DNA of 64,000 nt from Amycolatopsis sp. CA-128772. Its GTDB lineage: Bacteria > Actinomycetota > Actinomycetes > Mycobacteriales > Pseudonocardiaceae. The notes below the pieces were generated by a model, which made no database searches, was not told where the DNA came from, and saw only the letters and a program-made list of their open reading frames with translations. Positions 53,470 through 61,920 of the stretch are shown here, piece after piece. Position numbers and translations under genes: made by a program. The stretch lies in assembly GCF_002904295.1 (NCBI RefSeq), contig NZ_PPHG01000096.1, positions 62,001 through 126,000 on the forward strand, written 5' to 3'. Each line of letters opens with the position of its first letter. Position 1 is the first letter of the stretch.

Positions 53470-54152
53470 GGGACCCAGTGCTCCTCGGTGACCGACAGCT
53501 CTTCGGTGGTCAGCACCGCGATGGCCGCGCGGTAGCCGTCCGCGGCCTTCAGGTCCACCAGGCTGGTCGTCGCCGGGTCCAGGGCCGGGTCGCCCGAGGA
53601 CACCAGAGCGGCCGGCTCGTCGTAGCGGGAGAACGTGATGCTCTGCAGCGGGATGCGCAGGCCCTTGCCGGTGGCCTTCATCACCGCTTCCTTGCGGGTC
53701 CAGTAGACGAAGAAGGCCGCGGCCTTCTCCGTCGCGTCCAGGCCGGCCAGGTGCGCCGCCTCCGCCGGGCTCAGTGCGTACTCGATCAGGCCGTCGTCGG
53801 CGCGGCGGTTGGCCGTCTCGACGTCGAGGCCCACCGGGACCGACGGGGTGGCCGCCACGCCGATCAGGTCGCCCGAGTGGGAGATCGACAGCGTCAGGTC
53901 GGCGCCCGGGATGCGGGGGCGGCCGTGCGGCTTGCCGCAGTCTTCGCAGGTCGCGTCGAACTCCACCGTCTCGAGCGCCAGGCCGAGCCGCTCGGCCGCG
54001 ACCGTCTTCGCCAGGACGCGGCCGGTGAGGAACCGCCGCTTGTCCGCCTCCTGCCGGTAGGCCTCGAACCGGCCCTGTTCGACGTCGTCGAGCAGGCGCA
54101 GGAAGCGATCTTCGGCGGGCAACGGCGACGACCAGCGGACCTCGATCTCCAT
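53466..54152 (-). CDS. 4-prime-phosphopantetheinyl transferase (Sfp type)
   Basis: The 228-residue enzyme activates carrier proteins of fatty-acid, polyketide or NRPS systems by adding the CoA arm. SISHSGDLIGVAATP precedes the magnesium motif GLDVETANRR (about 120-129), and WTRKEAVMKATGKGL is the WxxKEA motif (about 158-172). ATG 54152 with GGGGGTG upstream. Its TAG stop overlaps that of the isochorismate synthase gene in a shared CTAG. Cognate synthases are not in the window. Confidence 0.93.
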   Translation of the reverse strand: MEIEVRWSSPLPAEDRFLRLLDDVEQGRFEAYRQEADKRRFLTGRVLAKTVAAERLGLALETVEFDATCEDCGKPHGRPRIPGADLTLSISHSGDLIGVAATPSVPVGLDVETANRRADDGLIEYALSPAEAAHLAGLDATEKAAAFFVYWTRKEAVMKATGKGLRIPLQSITFSRYDEPAALVSSGDPALDPATTSLVDLKAADGYRAAIAVLTTEELSVTEEHWVP

Positions 54153-54219
54153 CACACCCCCGATCCTCCCGGGCCCGGCAGCCGTTGTCACGGATCCGGG
54201 CTCAGGTCAGGGGGTCTCA

Positions 54220-55140
54220 CTACAGCCGCCGCGGCGTGGACGGGATGCGCGGCAGGGGGTCGAGGGAACGGCCGTAGCCGCCGTGGCCGTGGCGGCGGGG
54301 CGCGGGTTGCCCGGGCCGGGCGTCGACGTGGTGTTCTTCGCGCAGCTGGTTCTCGGTGAGGTCCCCGGTCTCGATGGTGTTCTCCTCCTCGTGGTTGTCG
54401 TAGGCGAGATCTGCGACGGGCTGGGTGCGCGCGTTCGTGCCCGCGGTGTCGTGGCGGGCGTGGATCAGTTCGTGGCCGACGCGCACGAAGTCGGGGACGT
54501 TCAACGATGCGCCGTGGGCGTCCAGGACGTGCACCTCGCTCCACGCCGGGTCGAGCGTGATCAGCACGTCCGAGCCGGTGTGCGGATCGTGCGCGCCGGC
54601 CTGGTCGAAAGCGTGCGTTTCGCCGCCGTCCTGGAGCAGGGCGACGGCCTCGGACGGCTCGATCCGCACCCGGTGCGGTCCGGCGGCCAGCCCGACGACC
54701 AGCCGGCGGCCGTGCCGGCGGGACATCAGGGCGGCGAGCGCGGCGAGGACGCGTTCGCGGAAGCCGGGGTAGGTGCGGCCCAACGTCTGGGTGTCCGAGA
54801 TGGTCAGCGGCGACTGGCCGGAGGTGATCGCGGACCACGCCCGGGTGGCTGCGTCGAGGTCGGCGCGGGTGATCCGGTCTTCGCCGGGCGCGTCGTGATC
54901 GACGACCACGAACCGGCCGAACGGGGTCGTGACGCGGCGGCCGGGAGCCCGGGCGGGCGCGCTCTGGCGCTGTACCAGGAGCCCGGTCAGCGCGTGGTTG
55001 CCCGCCTGGCGCTGCAGGGCGAGCGCGGAACCCGCGGTCAGGGCGGCCCGCGGGTCGAAGTGGGCGGTGGGAGCCCGCGTGGGCGTCACGGGGCCGGGAA
55101 CACGCGTCTCGTGCTCGCCGACGTGCGGTGCCTTCGCCAC
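54220..55140 (-). CDS. M91-like zinc peptidase with N-terminal QRQAGNxA motif (possible injection-system cargo)
   Basis: A 306-residue protein. Residues 42-55 read LQRQAGNHALTGLL, close to the LQRxAGNxAV motif that opens many proteins linked to extracellular contractile injection systems (eCIS) in actinobacteria. The catalytic region is VGHELIHARHD (H223-E-L-I-H227) with NHEEEN (250-254) giving the later Glu, as in M91/NleD-type effector peptidases. Between lies a beta-rich part (about 145-210). The tail is His/Arg/Pro-rich. GTG start. No eCIS structural gene lies in the window; cargo function is inferred from the motif. Confidence 0.75.
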   Translation of the reverse strand: MAKAPHVGEHETRVPGPVTPTRAPTAHFDPRAALTAGSALALQRQAGNHALTGLLVQRQSAPARAPGRRVTTPFGRFVVVDHDAPGEDRITRADLDAATRAWSAITSGQSPLTISDTQTLGRTYPGFRERVLAALAALMSRRHGRRLVVGLAAGPHRVRIEPSEAVALLQDGGETHAFDQAGAHDPHTGSDVLITLDPAWSEVHVLDAHGASLNVPDFVRVGHELIHARHDTAGTNARTQPVADLAYDNHEEENTIETGDLTENQLREEHHVDARPGQPAPRRHGHGGYGRSLDPLPRIPSTPRRL

Positions 55141-55260
55141 CGGGCCACGGTAACCCCGGCGCGGCCGGGCGTCCTGCCCCCGGAGGCCGGCTTCCGGGCG
55201 GTTGCGCCTGCCCTCGGAGGCCGTCCTTGCGCCTGCGTGCCGTGTGCCGCACTATGGGAG

Positions 55261-55274
55261 TAAGCAAGCGCTTA
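55261..55274. promoter_or_regulatory. TAAGC-N4-GCTTA inverted repeat before acyl-CoA dehydrogenase
   Basis: TAAGC (55261-55265) and GCTTA (55270-55274) surround AAGC; AAGCGCTT inside is also palindromic. It lies 37 bp before the start and resembles actinobacterial fatty-acid TetR sites of the CAAGnnCTTG kind. Confidence 0.45.
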
Positions 55275-55310
55275 GCCAGTGGCAGTGTTGGTTGGAGGAG
55301 CAGCTCACCC

Positions 55311-56480
55311 ATGGACTTTTCACTCAGCACCGAAGAACGCGAAGTGCGCGACTGGGTCCGCACGTTCGTCCAGCGGGAGCTGGTCCCGCTGGAGCAGGAA
55401 GTCCTCCGCCGCGAGCGCGCGCACCAGCCCGGCCTGACCGGCGAGGAGCTCAAGGACCTCCAGCTCAAGGCGAAGGACTCCGGCTTCTGGGGCGTGCTGA
55501 CCCCGGAGGAGTACGGCGGCATGGGCCTGTCCGCCGTGATGGCCGCGCTGCTGGAGGCCGAGCTCGGCCGGACCTTCGTGCCCTTCCGCTTCGGGGGCGC
55601 CGCCGACAACATCCTGTTCCACGCCAACGAGGAGCAGAAGCAGACCTACCTGCTGCCGACCATCTCGGGCGAGCGCAAGTCCTGCTTCGCGATCACCGAG
55701 CCCGGTGCCGGGTCGGACGCGAAGGCCATCCGGACCACCGCCCGCAAGGACGGCACCGACTGGATCATCAACGGCGAGAAGACCTTCATCACCGGCGGCA
55801 ACGAGGCCGACTTCACCATGGTCTTCGCCATCACCGACCCGGAGAAGGGCGCCAACGGCGGCGTCACGTGCTTCCTCGTCGATCGCGAAGCCGGCTGGAA
55901 GTCCGAGTACATCGACACCATGGGCGAGTGGGGCCCGGCGTCGCTGATCTTCCAGGACGTGCGCGTTCCGGAGACGCAGATCCTCGGCGAGGAGGGCCGC
56001 GGCTTCGAGCTCGCCATGCAGTGGATCGGCCAGGGCCGGTACCTGCTGCCCGCCCGCGCGATCGGCTCGTGCGAGCGGCTGATCACGATGGCCATCGAGC
56101 ACGCCAACACCCGCGAGACGTTCGGGCAGAAGATTGCCGAGCGGCAGGCCATCCAGTGGATGATCGCCGACTCGGGGGTCGAGCTCGAGGCGCTGCGGTG
56201 GCTGGTGCTGCACGCGGCCTGGCAGGTCGACCAGGGCGTGGATTCGCGGCACGCGCAGTCGATGGCGAAGCTGTACGGCGGCCAGAAGGCCAACGAAATC
56301 GTCGACCGCGTCCTGCAGATCCACGGCGGCATGGGCTACACGCGGGAGCTGCCGGTCGAGCGGTGGTACCGCGAACTGCGGCTGCTGCGCATCTACGAAG
56401 GCACCGACGAGATCCAGCGCCGGACGATCGCGCGCAACCTGCTCAAGGGGCACGTGAAGGTCGGCGGGACGCTGGGCTGA
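55311..56480 (+). CDS. Acyl-CoA dehydrogenase (long-chain/FadE type)
   Basis: The 389-residue flavoenzyme shows FAITEPGAGSDAKAIRTTA, WIINGEKTFITGGN, GRRYLLPARAIG-like and IEHANTRETFGQKIAERQAIQW segments, MGYTRELPVERWYRE, and the catalytic Glu in RIYEGTDEIQRRTIARNLLKG. ATG 55311 with GGAGGAG 12 bases upstream. It is preceded by an AAGCGCTT-centred site and followed by a strong bidirectional terminator. Role: first step of fatty-acyl-CoA oxidation. Confidence 0.93.
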   Translation: MDFSLSTEEREVRDWVRTFVQRELVPLEQEVLRRERAHQPGLTGEELKDLQLKAKDSGFWGVLTPEEYGGMGLSAVMAALLEAELGRTFVPFRFGGAADNILFHANEEQKQTYLLPTISGERKSCFAITEPGAGSDAKAIRTTARKDGTDWIINGEKTFITGGNEADFTMVFAITDPEKGANGGVTCFLVDREAGWKSEYIDTMGEWGPASLIFQDVRVPETQILGEEGRGFELAMQWIGQGRYLLPARAIGSCERLITMAIEHANTRETFGQKIAERQAIQWMIADSGVELEALRWLVLHAAWQVDQGVDSRHAQSMAKLYGGQKANEIVDRVLQIHGGMGYTRELPVERWYRELRLLRIYEGTDEIQRRTIARNLLKGHVKVGGTLG

Positions 56481-56501
56481 GGGGTCCCGGAACGCGAGAA
56501 A

Positions 56502-56533
56502 CCGTCAGGGCCGCCTTCCGGCGGCCCTGACGG
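56502..56533. terminator. 14-bp perfect hairpin after acyl-CoA dehydrogenase
   Basis: CCGTCAGGGCCGCC (56502-56515), loop TTCC, complement at 56520-56533. It separates the dehydrogenase gene from the convergent hypothetical gene. Confidence 0.85.
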
Positions 56534-56546
56534 CGCTTCACTCTGC

Positions 56547-56867
56547 TTACTTCTTGTTGCGAATGGCGATCGGGACGCCCGCGAGGTCCTCTTCGTTGCA
56601 AAGGAGCTTCACGTCGTAGTACGGCGAACCCTGGCGGTCGTCGTAGTCGAGGTGGATGGCCAGCACGTCGAGTGGCTCGCCGAGCCACTCCTGGGCCTGC
56701 CGTAGCCAGGCGGAGCACCGTTCCAGGGCGGTGGGGAGATCGTCATCGCGGAACTCGACGGGGCGATAGGGGACATCCTGCACCTGATCGCGGGGGTGTG
56801 CCGGCGCCGGGAGGCCCGGCGCGAGACCCGAGTCGTCCAGTTCCAGTTGGATCGTTTCCTCAGTCAC
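56547..56867 (-). CDS. Hypothetical acidic protein
   Basis: A 106-residue acidic protein (IQLELDDSGLAPGLPAP, then VEFRDDDLPTALERCSAWLRQAQEW and LAIHLDYDDRQGSPYYDVKLLCNEEDL). I do not recognise the family. A GTG at 56867 is the best start; an in-frame extension upstream is Cys/Arg-rich and unlike it. The codon pattern fits a real gene. It sits alone between the terminator and the TetR gene. Confidence 0.65.
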   Translation of the reverse strand: MTEETIQLELDDSGLAPGLPAPAHPRDQVQDVPYRPVEFRDDDLPTALERCSAWLRQAQEWLGEPLDVLAIHLDYDDRQGSPYYDVKLLCNEEDLAGVPIAIRNKK

Positions 56868-56925
56868 CCTTCGAGCGTCCCCCACGCACGCCGTCTGGGC
56901 AAGGCGTACACAGGTAAAAGCGCCG

Positions 56926-57567
56926 CTAAACGGACACTCCCCACTCTTTCGCGACGATTTCCCGGCACCGCCGCAAGTCGGTGACACCCGGCACCGACGT
57001 GCACCCCAGCGCCCTCGACGCCAGCTCCGCGTAGTGCTCCGCCAGCTCGTCCAGCGCCAGCGGGCCACGTGGCGAATACCACCTCGCGACGCCGCTGCAC
57101 ATCTCCAGCAGCGCCAGCCTGGTCACCGCGGGGTGTGCCACCCGGAACACCCCGGCCGCCACGCCTTCGTCGATCGCCGCCGCCCACAGCCGCTCGTAGG
57201 CGTCCCGCAGGGCCACCACCGGTTCGCGCGCGGCCGGGGACAGGACGTCGACTTCGTTGTCCACCACCCGGGTTTCCGCCGGCCCGACCGCGTGCGCGAG
57301 GACGTGCAGCACGACCAGCGTCCGCAGCCGGTGCACCGGGTCGCCGCCGCCCGCGGTCGCCTCACGGGCCGCGTCGAGCAGCCGGTTCAGCGCGGTGTGC
57401 ATGATCTCCGCGAGCAGATCCTCCTTGGTGCCCATGTAGTGGTACAGGCTGGCCGAGGAGAGTTCCGCCTCCTGCGCCAGATCCCGGATGCCGGTGCCGT
57501 GGAAGCCCTTGGTGGCGAACAGCTTCACCGCGGCGGCGCGCACCCGCTCCCGGCTGCTCAGAGCCAT
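56926..57567 (-). CDS. TetR-family regulator of acyl-CoA operon
   Basis: A 213-residue regulator. HTH region about 8-54 (KGFHGTGIRDLAQEAELSSASLYHYMGTKEDLLAEIM), followed by a helical domain with the ARALG-type end. ATG overlaps the ligase stop by 10 bp, so it is the third gene of the operon enoyl-CoA hydratase, ligase, TetR. Probable site: the (CGAT) palindrome at 59860-59875 upstream of that operon. Ligand probably an acyl-CoA (inferred). Confidence 0.88.
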   Translation of the reverse strand: MALSSRERVRAAAVKLFATKGFHGTGIRDLAQEAELSSASLYHYMGTKEDLLAEIMHTALNRLLDAAREATAGGGDPVHRLRTLVVLHVLAHAVGPAETRVVDNEVDVLSPAAREPVVALRDAYERLWAAAIDEGVAAGVFRVAHPAVTRLALLEMCSGVARWYSPRGPLALDELAEHYAELASRALGCTSVPGVTDLRRCREIVAKEWGVSV

Positions 57568-59108
57568 GCCTGCACCTTCGCGTCCCAGGACCCGGCGCGC
57601 GGGTCGGCGACCTTGCGCAGCTCGCCCTTGGCCACCCGCTCCGACGGCGTCATCGGCAGCGCGTCGGCGAACGCCCAGAACCGCGGAACCTTGAAGTAGG
57701 CCAGTTTCCCGGCGCAGAACGCGGACAGCCCGGCGGGGTCCGGCCGGTCGCCGTCGCACACGACGTACGCCTTGACCTCCTCGCCGCGCAGCTCGTCGGG
57801 CACCGCGACGACGGCCGCCAGCCGCACCGCCGGGTGCAGCAGCAGCGCGCGCTCGACCTCGTCGGCCGAGATGTTCTCGCCGCTGCGGCGGATCATGTCC
57901 TTCGTGCGGCCGACGTAGTAGACGCGCCCGGCAGTGTCCATCCGGGCCAGGTCGCCGGTGTGGAACCAGCCGTTTCCGAACGCCTTCGCCGTCGCGCCGG
58001 GATCGTCGTGGTAGCCGAGCATCAGCCCGATCCCGCGGATCAGCAGCTGCCCGGTTTCCCCGCGGGGCACCGGCTTCCCGTCGTCACCGGCGATCAGCAC
58101 CTCGCGGTCGCGGCTGGGCCGCCCGATGCAGCCGGTGCCGACGGTCTCGTCGTGGTCGGCCGGGGTCATCCGGATGTCGCCGCCGGTCTCGGTCATCCCG
58201 AACGCCTCGAACCACGGCACGCCCCAGCGTGCCTCCAGCTCGGCGTGCAGGTCGGGCGGGACGGCCGACGCGCAGATCGCCCGGACGCGGTGGTCGCGGT
58301 CGGTTTCGCCCGGTTCCTGGCGCAGCAGCAGCGCCGGCATCAGGCCGAGGCAGTAGAACCAGGTGACACCGTGTTCGCGCACCTTCGCCCAGAACGTGCT
58401 GGGGTGAAACCGGTCCAGCACGACGAGGGTGGCGCCGCCGGCGAGTCCCAACGCGACGTTCCACTGTGGATCGATGTAGTGGAACGGCTGCGCGGTCAGG
58501 ATGACGTCGTCTTCGCCGACGGCGGGGAAGTCGGTGGCCAGGCTCACGGCGAGCGTCGTCCAGTAGCGGTTCGGCAGGACGCAGCCCTTGGGCGCGCCGG
58601 TCGTGCCGGAGGTGTACTGGATGTTGACCGGCGTCTCCGGCACCGGCACGAAAGCGGCACTTTCACGTGGAAGTGCCGCCCCCAGGTCGGCACTTCCACG
58701 TGAAAGTGCCGCTGGGGTGATGACCTCGGTGAGGCCGATGCGGCCGAGGAGGGCGGTGAACTCCGGAGCGGCCACGACCAGTTTCGCGCCGGAGTGGCGG
58801 AGGACGTGGGCGCCGTCGAACTCCTGGTAGTTCGTGTTGACCGGCACGAGCTGCGCGCCGATCTTCGCCAGCGCCAGCCAGATCAGGGGGAACGCGGGCA
58901 CGTTCCGCAGCATCACCGCGACCCGGTCGCCCGGGCCGATGCCGCGTTCGGCCAGGGCGGCGGCGATGCTCGAACTTTCGCGGTCGACCTCGGCGAAGGT
59001 GAAGTGCTGGTCGTACTCGTCGAACACCCAGGCCGTGCGGTCCGGCCACAGCGCGGCGGCCCGCGTGACGAGCTGCGCGAGGGTTCCGATCTCGGCGAGG
59101 GGCGTCAC
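57558..59108 (-). CDS. Acyl-CoA ligase containing an in-frame palindromic insertion
   Basis: A 516-residue adenylate-forming enzyme. YTSGTTGAPKG (about 164-174) is the ATP motif, with GMTETGGDI, and GRTKDMIRRSGENISADEVE in the hinge region; the catalytic Lys is in RVAKGELRKV. Residues 132-152 (S-R-G-S-A-D-L-G-A-A-L-P-R-E-S within) are encoded by two mutually inverted 26-bp elements (58653-58713) that match the dispersed palindrome at 6432-6465. They lie in a surface loop before the ATP motif, so activity may be kept. The GTG overlaps the hydratase stop. Confidence 0.9.
   Translation of the reverse strand: MTPLAEIGTLAQLVTRAAALWPDRTAWVFDEYDQHFTFAEVDRESSSIAAALAERGIGPGDRVAVMLRNVPAFPLIWLALAKIGAQLVPVNTNYQEFDGAHVLRHSGAKLVVAAPEFTALLGRIGLTEVITPAALSRGSADLGAALPRESAAFVPVPETPVNIQYTSGTTGAPKGCVLPNRYWTTLAVSLATDFPAVGEDDVILTAQPFHYIDPQWNVALGLAGGATLVVLDRFHPSTFWAKVREHGVTWFYCLGLMPALLLRQEPGETDRDHRVRAICASAVPPDLHAELEARWGVPWFEAFGMTETGGDIRMTPADHDETVGTGCIGRPSRDREVLIAGDDGKPVPRGETGQLLIRGIGLMLGYHDDPGATAKAFGNGWFHTGDLARMDTAGRVYYVGRTKDMIRRSGENISADEVERALLLHPAVRLAAVVAVPDELRGEEVKAYVVCDGDRPDPAGLSAFCAGKLAYFKVPRFWAFADALPMTPSERVAKGELRKVADPRAGSWDAKVQAWL
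58653..58713. repeat. Inverted pair of palindromic elements inside the acyl-CoA ligase gene
   Basis: A 26-bp arm (58653-58678) and its perfect inverted copy (58688-58713) are separated by 9 bp. Each arm holds GGCACTT-YCACGTGRAAGTGCC, a near-palindrome equal to the 22-bp core of 6432-6465 with one base changed. The whole 61-bp unit keeps the reading frame in the gene. Confidence 0.85.
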
Positions 59109-59842
59109 GCCCGGCTCCGGAAGGCCTCGGTGGACGCGGCGACGGCGGCCGAGTGCTCGGTGATCAGGGCGTGGCTGACCTCGAGTTCGAGGGCGGGCTC
59201 GACGTCGATCGGGGTGTCGAGAACGCGCTTGGCCATCGCCGCGGCGGCCGGCGGGTGCTCCGCGATCCGCTTCGCCCAGGCCAGCGCTTCGGCCTGGAGC
59301 CGCTCGGCGGGCACGGCGGCGTTGACCATGCCCAGCTCGGCCGCCTTCCGGCCGTCGAAGCGCTCGCCGAGCAGCAGGAGCTCCTTCGCCTTGAGCGGGC
59401 CGACCAGCAGCGGGAGCAGCCGCGACGCCGCGCCGGTGACGCTCAGGCCGAGCGAGACCTCGGGGAACGCGAAGACGGCGTCCTCGGCGGCCAGGATCAG
59501 GTCGCAGCCGAGCGCGAACTCCGCGCCGGCGCCGATCGCGTAGCCGTGCACCGCGGCGATCACCGGCTGGCGCAGCCCGCGCAGCCGCCGCGTGACGTCC
59601 TGGAGCCGGTCCAGCCGCGTCCGCGAGTCACCCGCGGGGGTGGGTTCCTTGAGGTCGTGGCCGGCGCAGAAGGCGCGCCCGTTCCCGGACAGCACGACGA
59701 CCCGGGCGTCGCTGCGCGCGGCCGCGTCCAGGGCGGTGAGGAAGTCGTCGACCAGGACGGCGGCGACCGCGTTCAGCCGCTCGGGCCGGTTGAGCCGGAT
59801 CTGCGCGATGCCGTCCTCGACGGCGAACTCCACGGTGGGCAT
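59105..59842 (-). CDS. Enoyl-CoA hydratase/isomerase
   Basis: A 245-residue crotonase-fold protein. Oxyanion-hole sequences GRAFCAGHDL (about 55-64) and GYAIGAGAEFALGCDLILA (about 100-118) are present, followed by FPEVSLGLSVTGAASRLLP. The usual catalytic Glu pair of hydratases is not fully conserved: the second position is within VSLGLSVTGA, so isomerase or other crotonase activity is possible. First gene of the operon with ligase and TetR. ATG 59842. Confidence 0.9.
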   Translation of the reverse strand: MPTVEFAVEDGIAQIRLNRPERLNAVAAVLVDDFLTALDAAARSDARVVVLSGNGRAFCAGHDLKEPTPAGDSRTRLDRLQDVTRRLRGLRQPVIAAVHGYAIGAGAEFALGCDLILAAEDAVFAFPEVSLGLSVTGAASRLLPLLVGPLKAKELLLLGERFDGRKAAELGMVNAAVPAERLQAEALAWAKRIAEHPPAAAAMAKRVLDTPIDVEPALELEVSHALITEHSAAVAASTEAFRSRA

Positions 59843-59859
59843 GGGGCGATGCTAGACGT

Positions 59860-59875
59860 TCGATCGATCGATCGA
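59860..59875. promoter_or_regulatory. TCGATCGATCGATCGA palindrome, likely TetR operator
   Basis: A perfect 16-bp palindrome made of repeated CGAT (59860-59875) sits in the 100-bp divergent gap between the hydratase-ligase-TetR operon and the amidohydrolase gene, 17 bp before the hydratase start. Confidence 0.55.
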
Positions 59876-59942
59876 TAGCCTCTGAATGTTGCCGCGGCGC
59901 GAAGCGCCTCCGTTGAGGGTGGCGGCGGGGAGGAAGGCGGAA

Positions 59943-61544
59943 ATGCGGGTCGATACGGTCTACGAGAACGCCACGGTGTGGACGGGCAGGGGCCTCACCA
60001 GCGCACTTGCCGTGCTGCACGGCCGGGTCGTCGCGCTGGGGGAGGACGCCCTGGCGCTCTCGGCGCGCTCGCGGGTCGACCTCGCCGGCGGGTTCGTCGT
60101 GCCCGGCTTCCACGACGCCCACAACCACATGGCGTGGTTCGGCATGGGCCTCGACGACGTCCCGCTCGGCGGCTGCCGCAGCGTCGAGGAGGTCTACGCC
60201 GCCGTCGCCGCCCGGGCCGCGACGCTGCCGGCCGGGAGCTGGGTGGTCGGCAGCGGGTACGACCAGAACAAGCTCGCCGGCGGGCACCCGGACCGCCACG
60301 GCCTCGACCGCGCCGCGCCGGGGATGCTCGTGCGGCTGAAGCACACGTCCGGGCACATGACCGTGGTCAACTCGGCCGTGCTCGACCAGCTCGACCTCGC
60401 CCACGTGCCGGTCGGCGGCGACGTCGTGCTGGACGCGGACGGCTCGCCGACCGGCCTGCTGCGCGAGCAGGCCCAGCTGCTGCTGCGGCCGCTGACGTAC
60501 CCGACGCCGGTCGACCGGGTCGTCCGCGGGCTCGGGCGGGCGTCCGAGCGGTACCTGGCCGAGGGCATCACCAGCGTCCAGGAAGCCGGGATCGGCGGCG
60601 GCCTGGTCGGCGAGACGCCCGCCGAGCTGGCCGCCTACCAGGAGGCGCGCGACCGCGGCGTGCTGCGCGTGCGCAGCACGGTGATGGTCGCCGCGAGCGT
60701 GCTCCACGACCTGCCCGACGACGCCGGCTTCGGCCTCGACCTCGGCCTGCGCACCGGCCTCGGCGACGAGTGGCTGCGCGTCGGCCCGATGAAGTTGTTC
60801 GCCGACGGTTCCCTGGTCGGGCGCACCTGCGCGATGCACGACCCGTTCGACGGCGAGCCGGGCAACCGCGGCTACTTCCAGGTGCCCGAGGACGAACTCG
60901 CGCGCACGATCCGCCGTGCGCACGACGCCGGCTGGCAGATCGCGACGCACGCGATCGGCGACCGCGCGATCACCGTCGTCCTCGACGCCTACGAAGCCGC
61001 GTTGGCCGCTTCGCCGCGCACGGACCACCGGCACCGCATCGAGCACTGCGCGGTGTTGCAGCCTGCGGAGCTGACGCGGCTCGCGTCGCTCGGGCTCATC
61101 CCGTCGCCGCAAGGCCGGTTCGTCAACGAACTGGGCGACGGCATGCGCGCCGCGCTCGGCGAGGCTCGCGTGCCCTGGTGCTACCGGCTGCGGAGCGTCC
61201 TCGACGCGGGTTGCGTGCTCCCCGCGTCCTCGGACCGGCCGGTCGTGAACGGCGCGCCGCTGCTCGCCCTGGCCGACATGGTGCGTCGGCGCACGGCGTC
61301 AGGCGCCCCCTTCGCACTCGAAGAGGCGTTGACGCCGGAGCAGGCGTTGCGCGCGTACACGTACGGCTCGGCGTATGCGACCTTCGCCGAGCGTGACCTG
61401 GGCACGCTCGAGCCCGGCAAGATCGCCGACTTCGCCGTGTTGTCCGGGTCGCCCTTGGACGAGTCCGCTGTGGACGACCTCGCTTCCGGGGAACTGGGCG
61501 TGCAAGGGACCGCCGTCGGCGGTGAACTGCGTTATCAAGCGTGA
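59943..61544 (+). CDS. Amidohydrolase family 3 protein (YtcJ/NfdA-like)
   Basis: A 533-residue metal-dependent hydrolase. The metal motif is GFHDAHNHMAWFG (about 56-68), with LKHTSGHMTVVNS, DGSLVGRTCAMHDPF, ATHAIGDRAITVVLDAYE and RIEHCAVLQP following in the order typical of YtcJ/N-substituted formamide deformylase proteins. ATG 59943 with GAGGAAGG upstream; an in-frame upstream extension is non-conserved. Substrate unknown. It is divergent from the acyl-CoA operon across a TetR site. Confidence 0.9.
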   Translation: MRVDTVYENATVWTGRGLTSALAVLHGRVVALGEDALALSARSRVDLAGGFVVPGFHDAHNHMAWFGMGLDDVPLGGCRSVEEVYAAVAARAATLPAGSWVVGSGYDQNKLAGGHPDRHGLDRAAPGMLVRLKHTSGHMTVVNSAVLDQLDLAHVPVGGDVVLDADGSPTGLLREQAQLLLRPLTYPTPVDRVVRGLGRASERYLAEGITSVQEAGIGGGLVGETPAELAAYQEARDRGVLRVRSTVMVAASVLHDLPDDAGFGLDLGLRTGLGDEWLRVGPMKLFADGSLVGRTCAMHDPFDGEPGNRGYFQVPEDELARTIRRAHDAGWQIATHAIGDRAITVVLDAYEAALAASPRTDHRHRIEHCAVLQPAELTRLASLGLIPSPQGRFVNELGDGMRAALGEARVPWCYRLRSVLDAGCVLPASSDRPVVNGAPLLALADMVRRRTASGAPFALEEALTPEQALRAYTYGSAYATFAERDLGTLEPGKIADFAVLSGSPLDESAVDDLASGELGVQGTAVGGELRYQA

Positions 61545-61548
61545 TGAC

Positions 61549-61866
61549 TCACCTCCCCACGAACTCGAGTGCTTCCTCCGCCAGTGCGGACCACGGTTGC
61601 GGCGACCCGGCGGCCAGGGCCAGCCACTCCTTCATCGGGGTGCCCTTGTTCGCGTCGAACCGCACCCCGTGCCCGCCTTCGACCAGTTCGTCGACCCTCA
61701 CCCGGGGCAGCTTCAGCACCAGCTGCCCGCGGACGAACATCGCGAAGATCCGGCCGTTCGCCCGCAGTGCTGTGCGCCCGAAGCCGCCGGTCGCGCCGGG
61801 TGGCGTGATGCCCGGGCGTCCGGTGAACTCGTCGACCAGGTCCTCGAACCGTTGCTCTGGTGACAT
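61549..61866 (-). CDS. TfoX N-terminal-domain protein
   Basis: A 105-residue protein of the TfoX_N/MmcQ-like fold: MSPEQRFEDLVDEF, GGFGRTALRANGRIFAMFVRGQLVLKLPRVRVDEL and ANKGTPMKEWLAL. Such short proteins are common in actinobacteria and have no proven role; they are not competence factors here. ATG 61866 has GGAGG upstream. It is convergent with the amidohydrolase and divergent from a GNAT gene. Confidence 0.85.
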   Translation of the reverse strand: MSPEQRFEDLVDEFTGRPGITPPGATGGFGRTALRANGRIFAMFVRGQLVLKLPRVRVDELVEGGHGVRFDANKGTPMKEWLALAAGSPQPWSALAEEALEFVGR

Positions 61867-61920
61867 CGACCACCTCCGAGACCGACCGTAACGACCACCA
61901 CCGACAAAAAGGGAGGCGAG

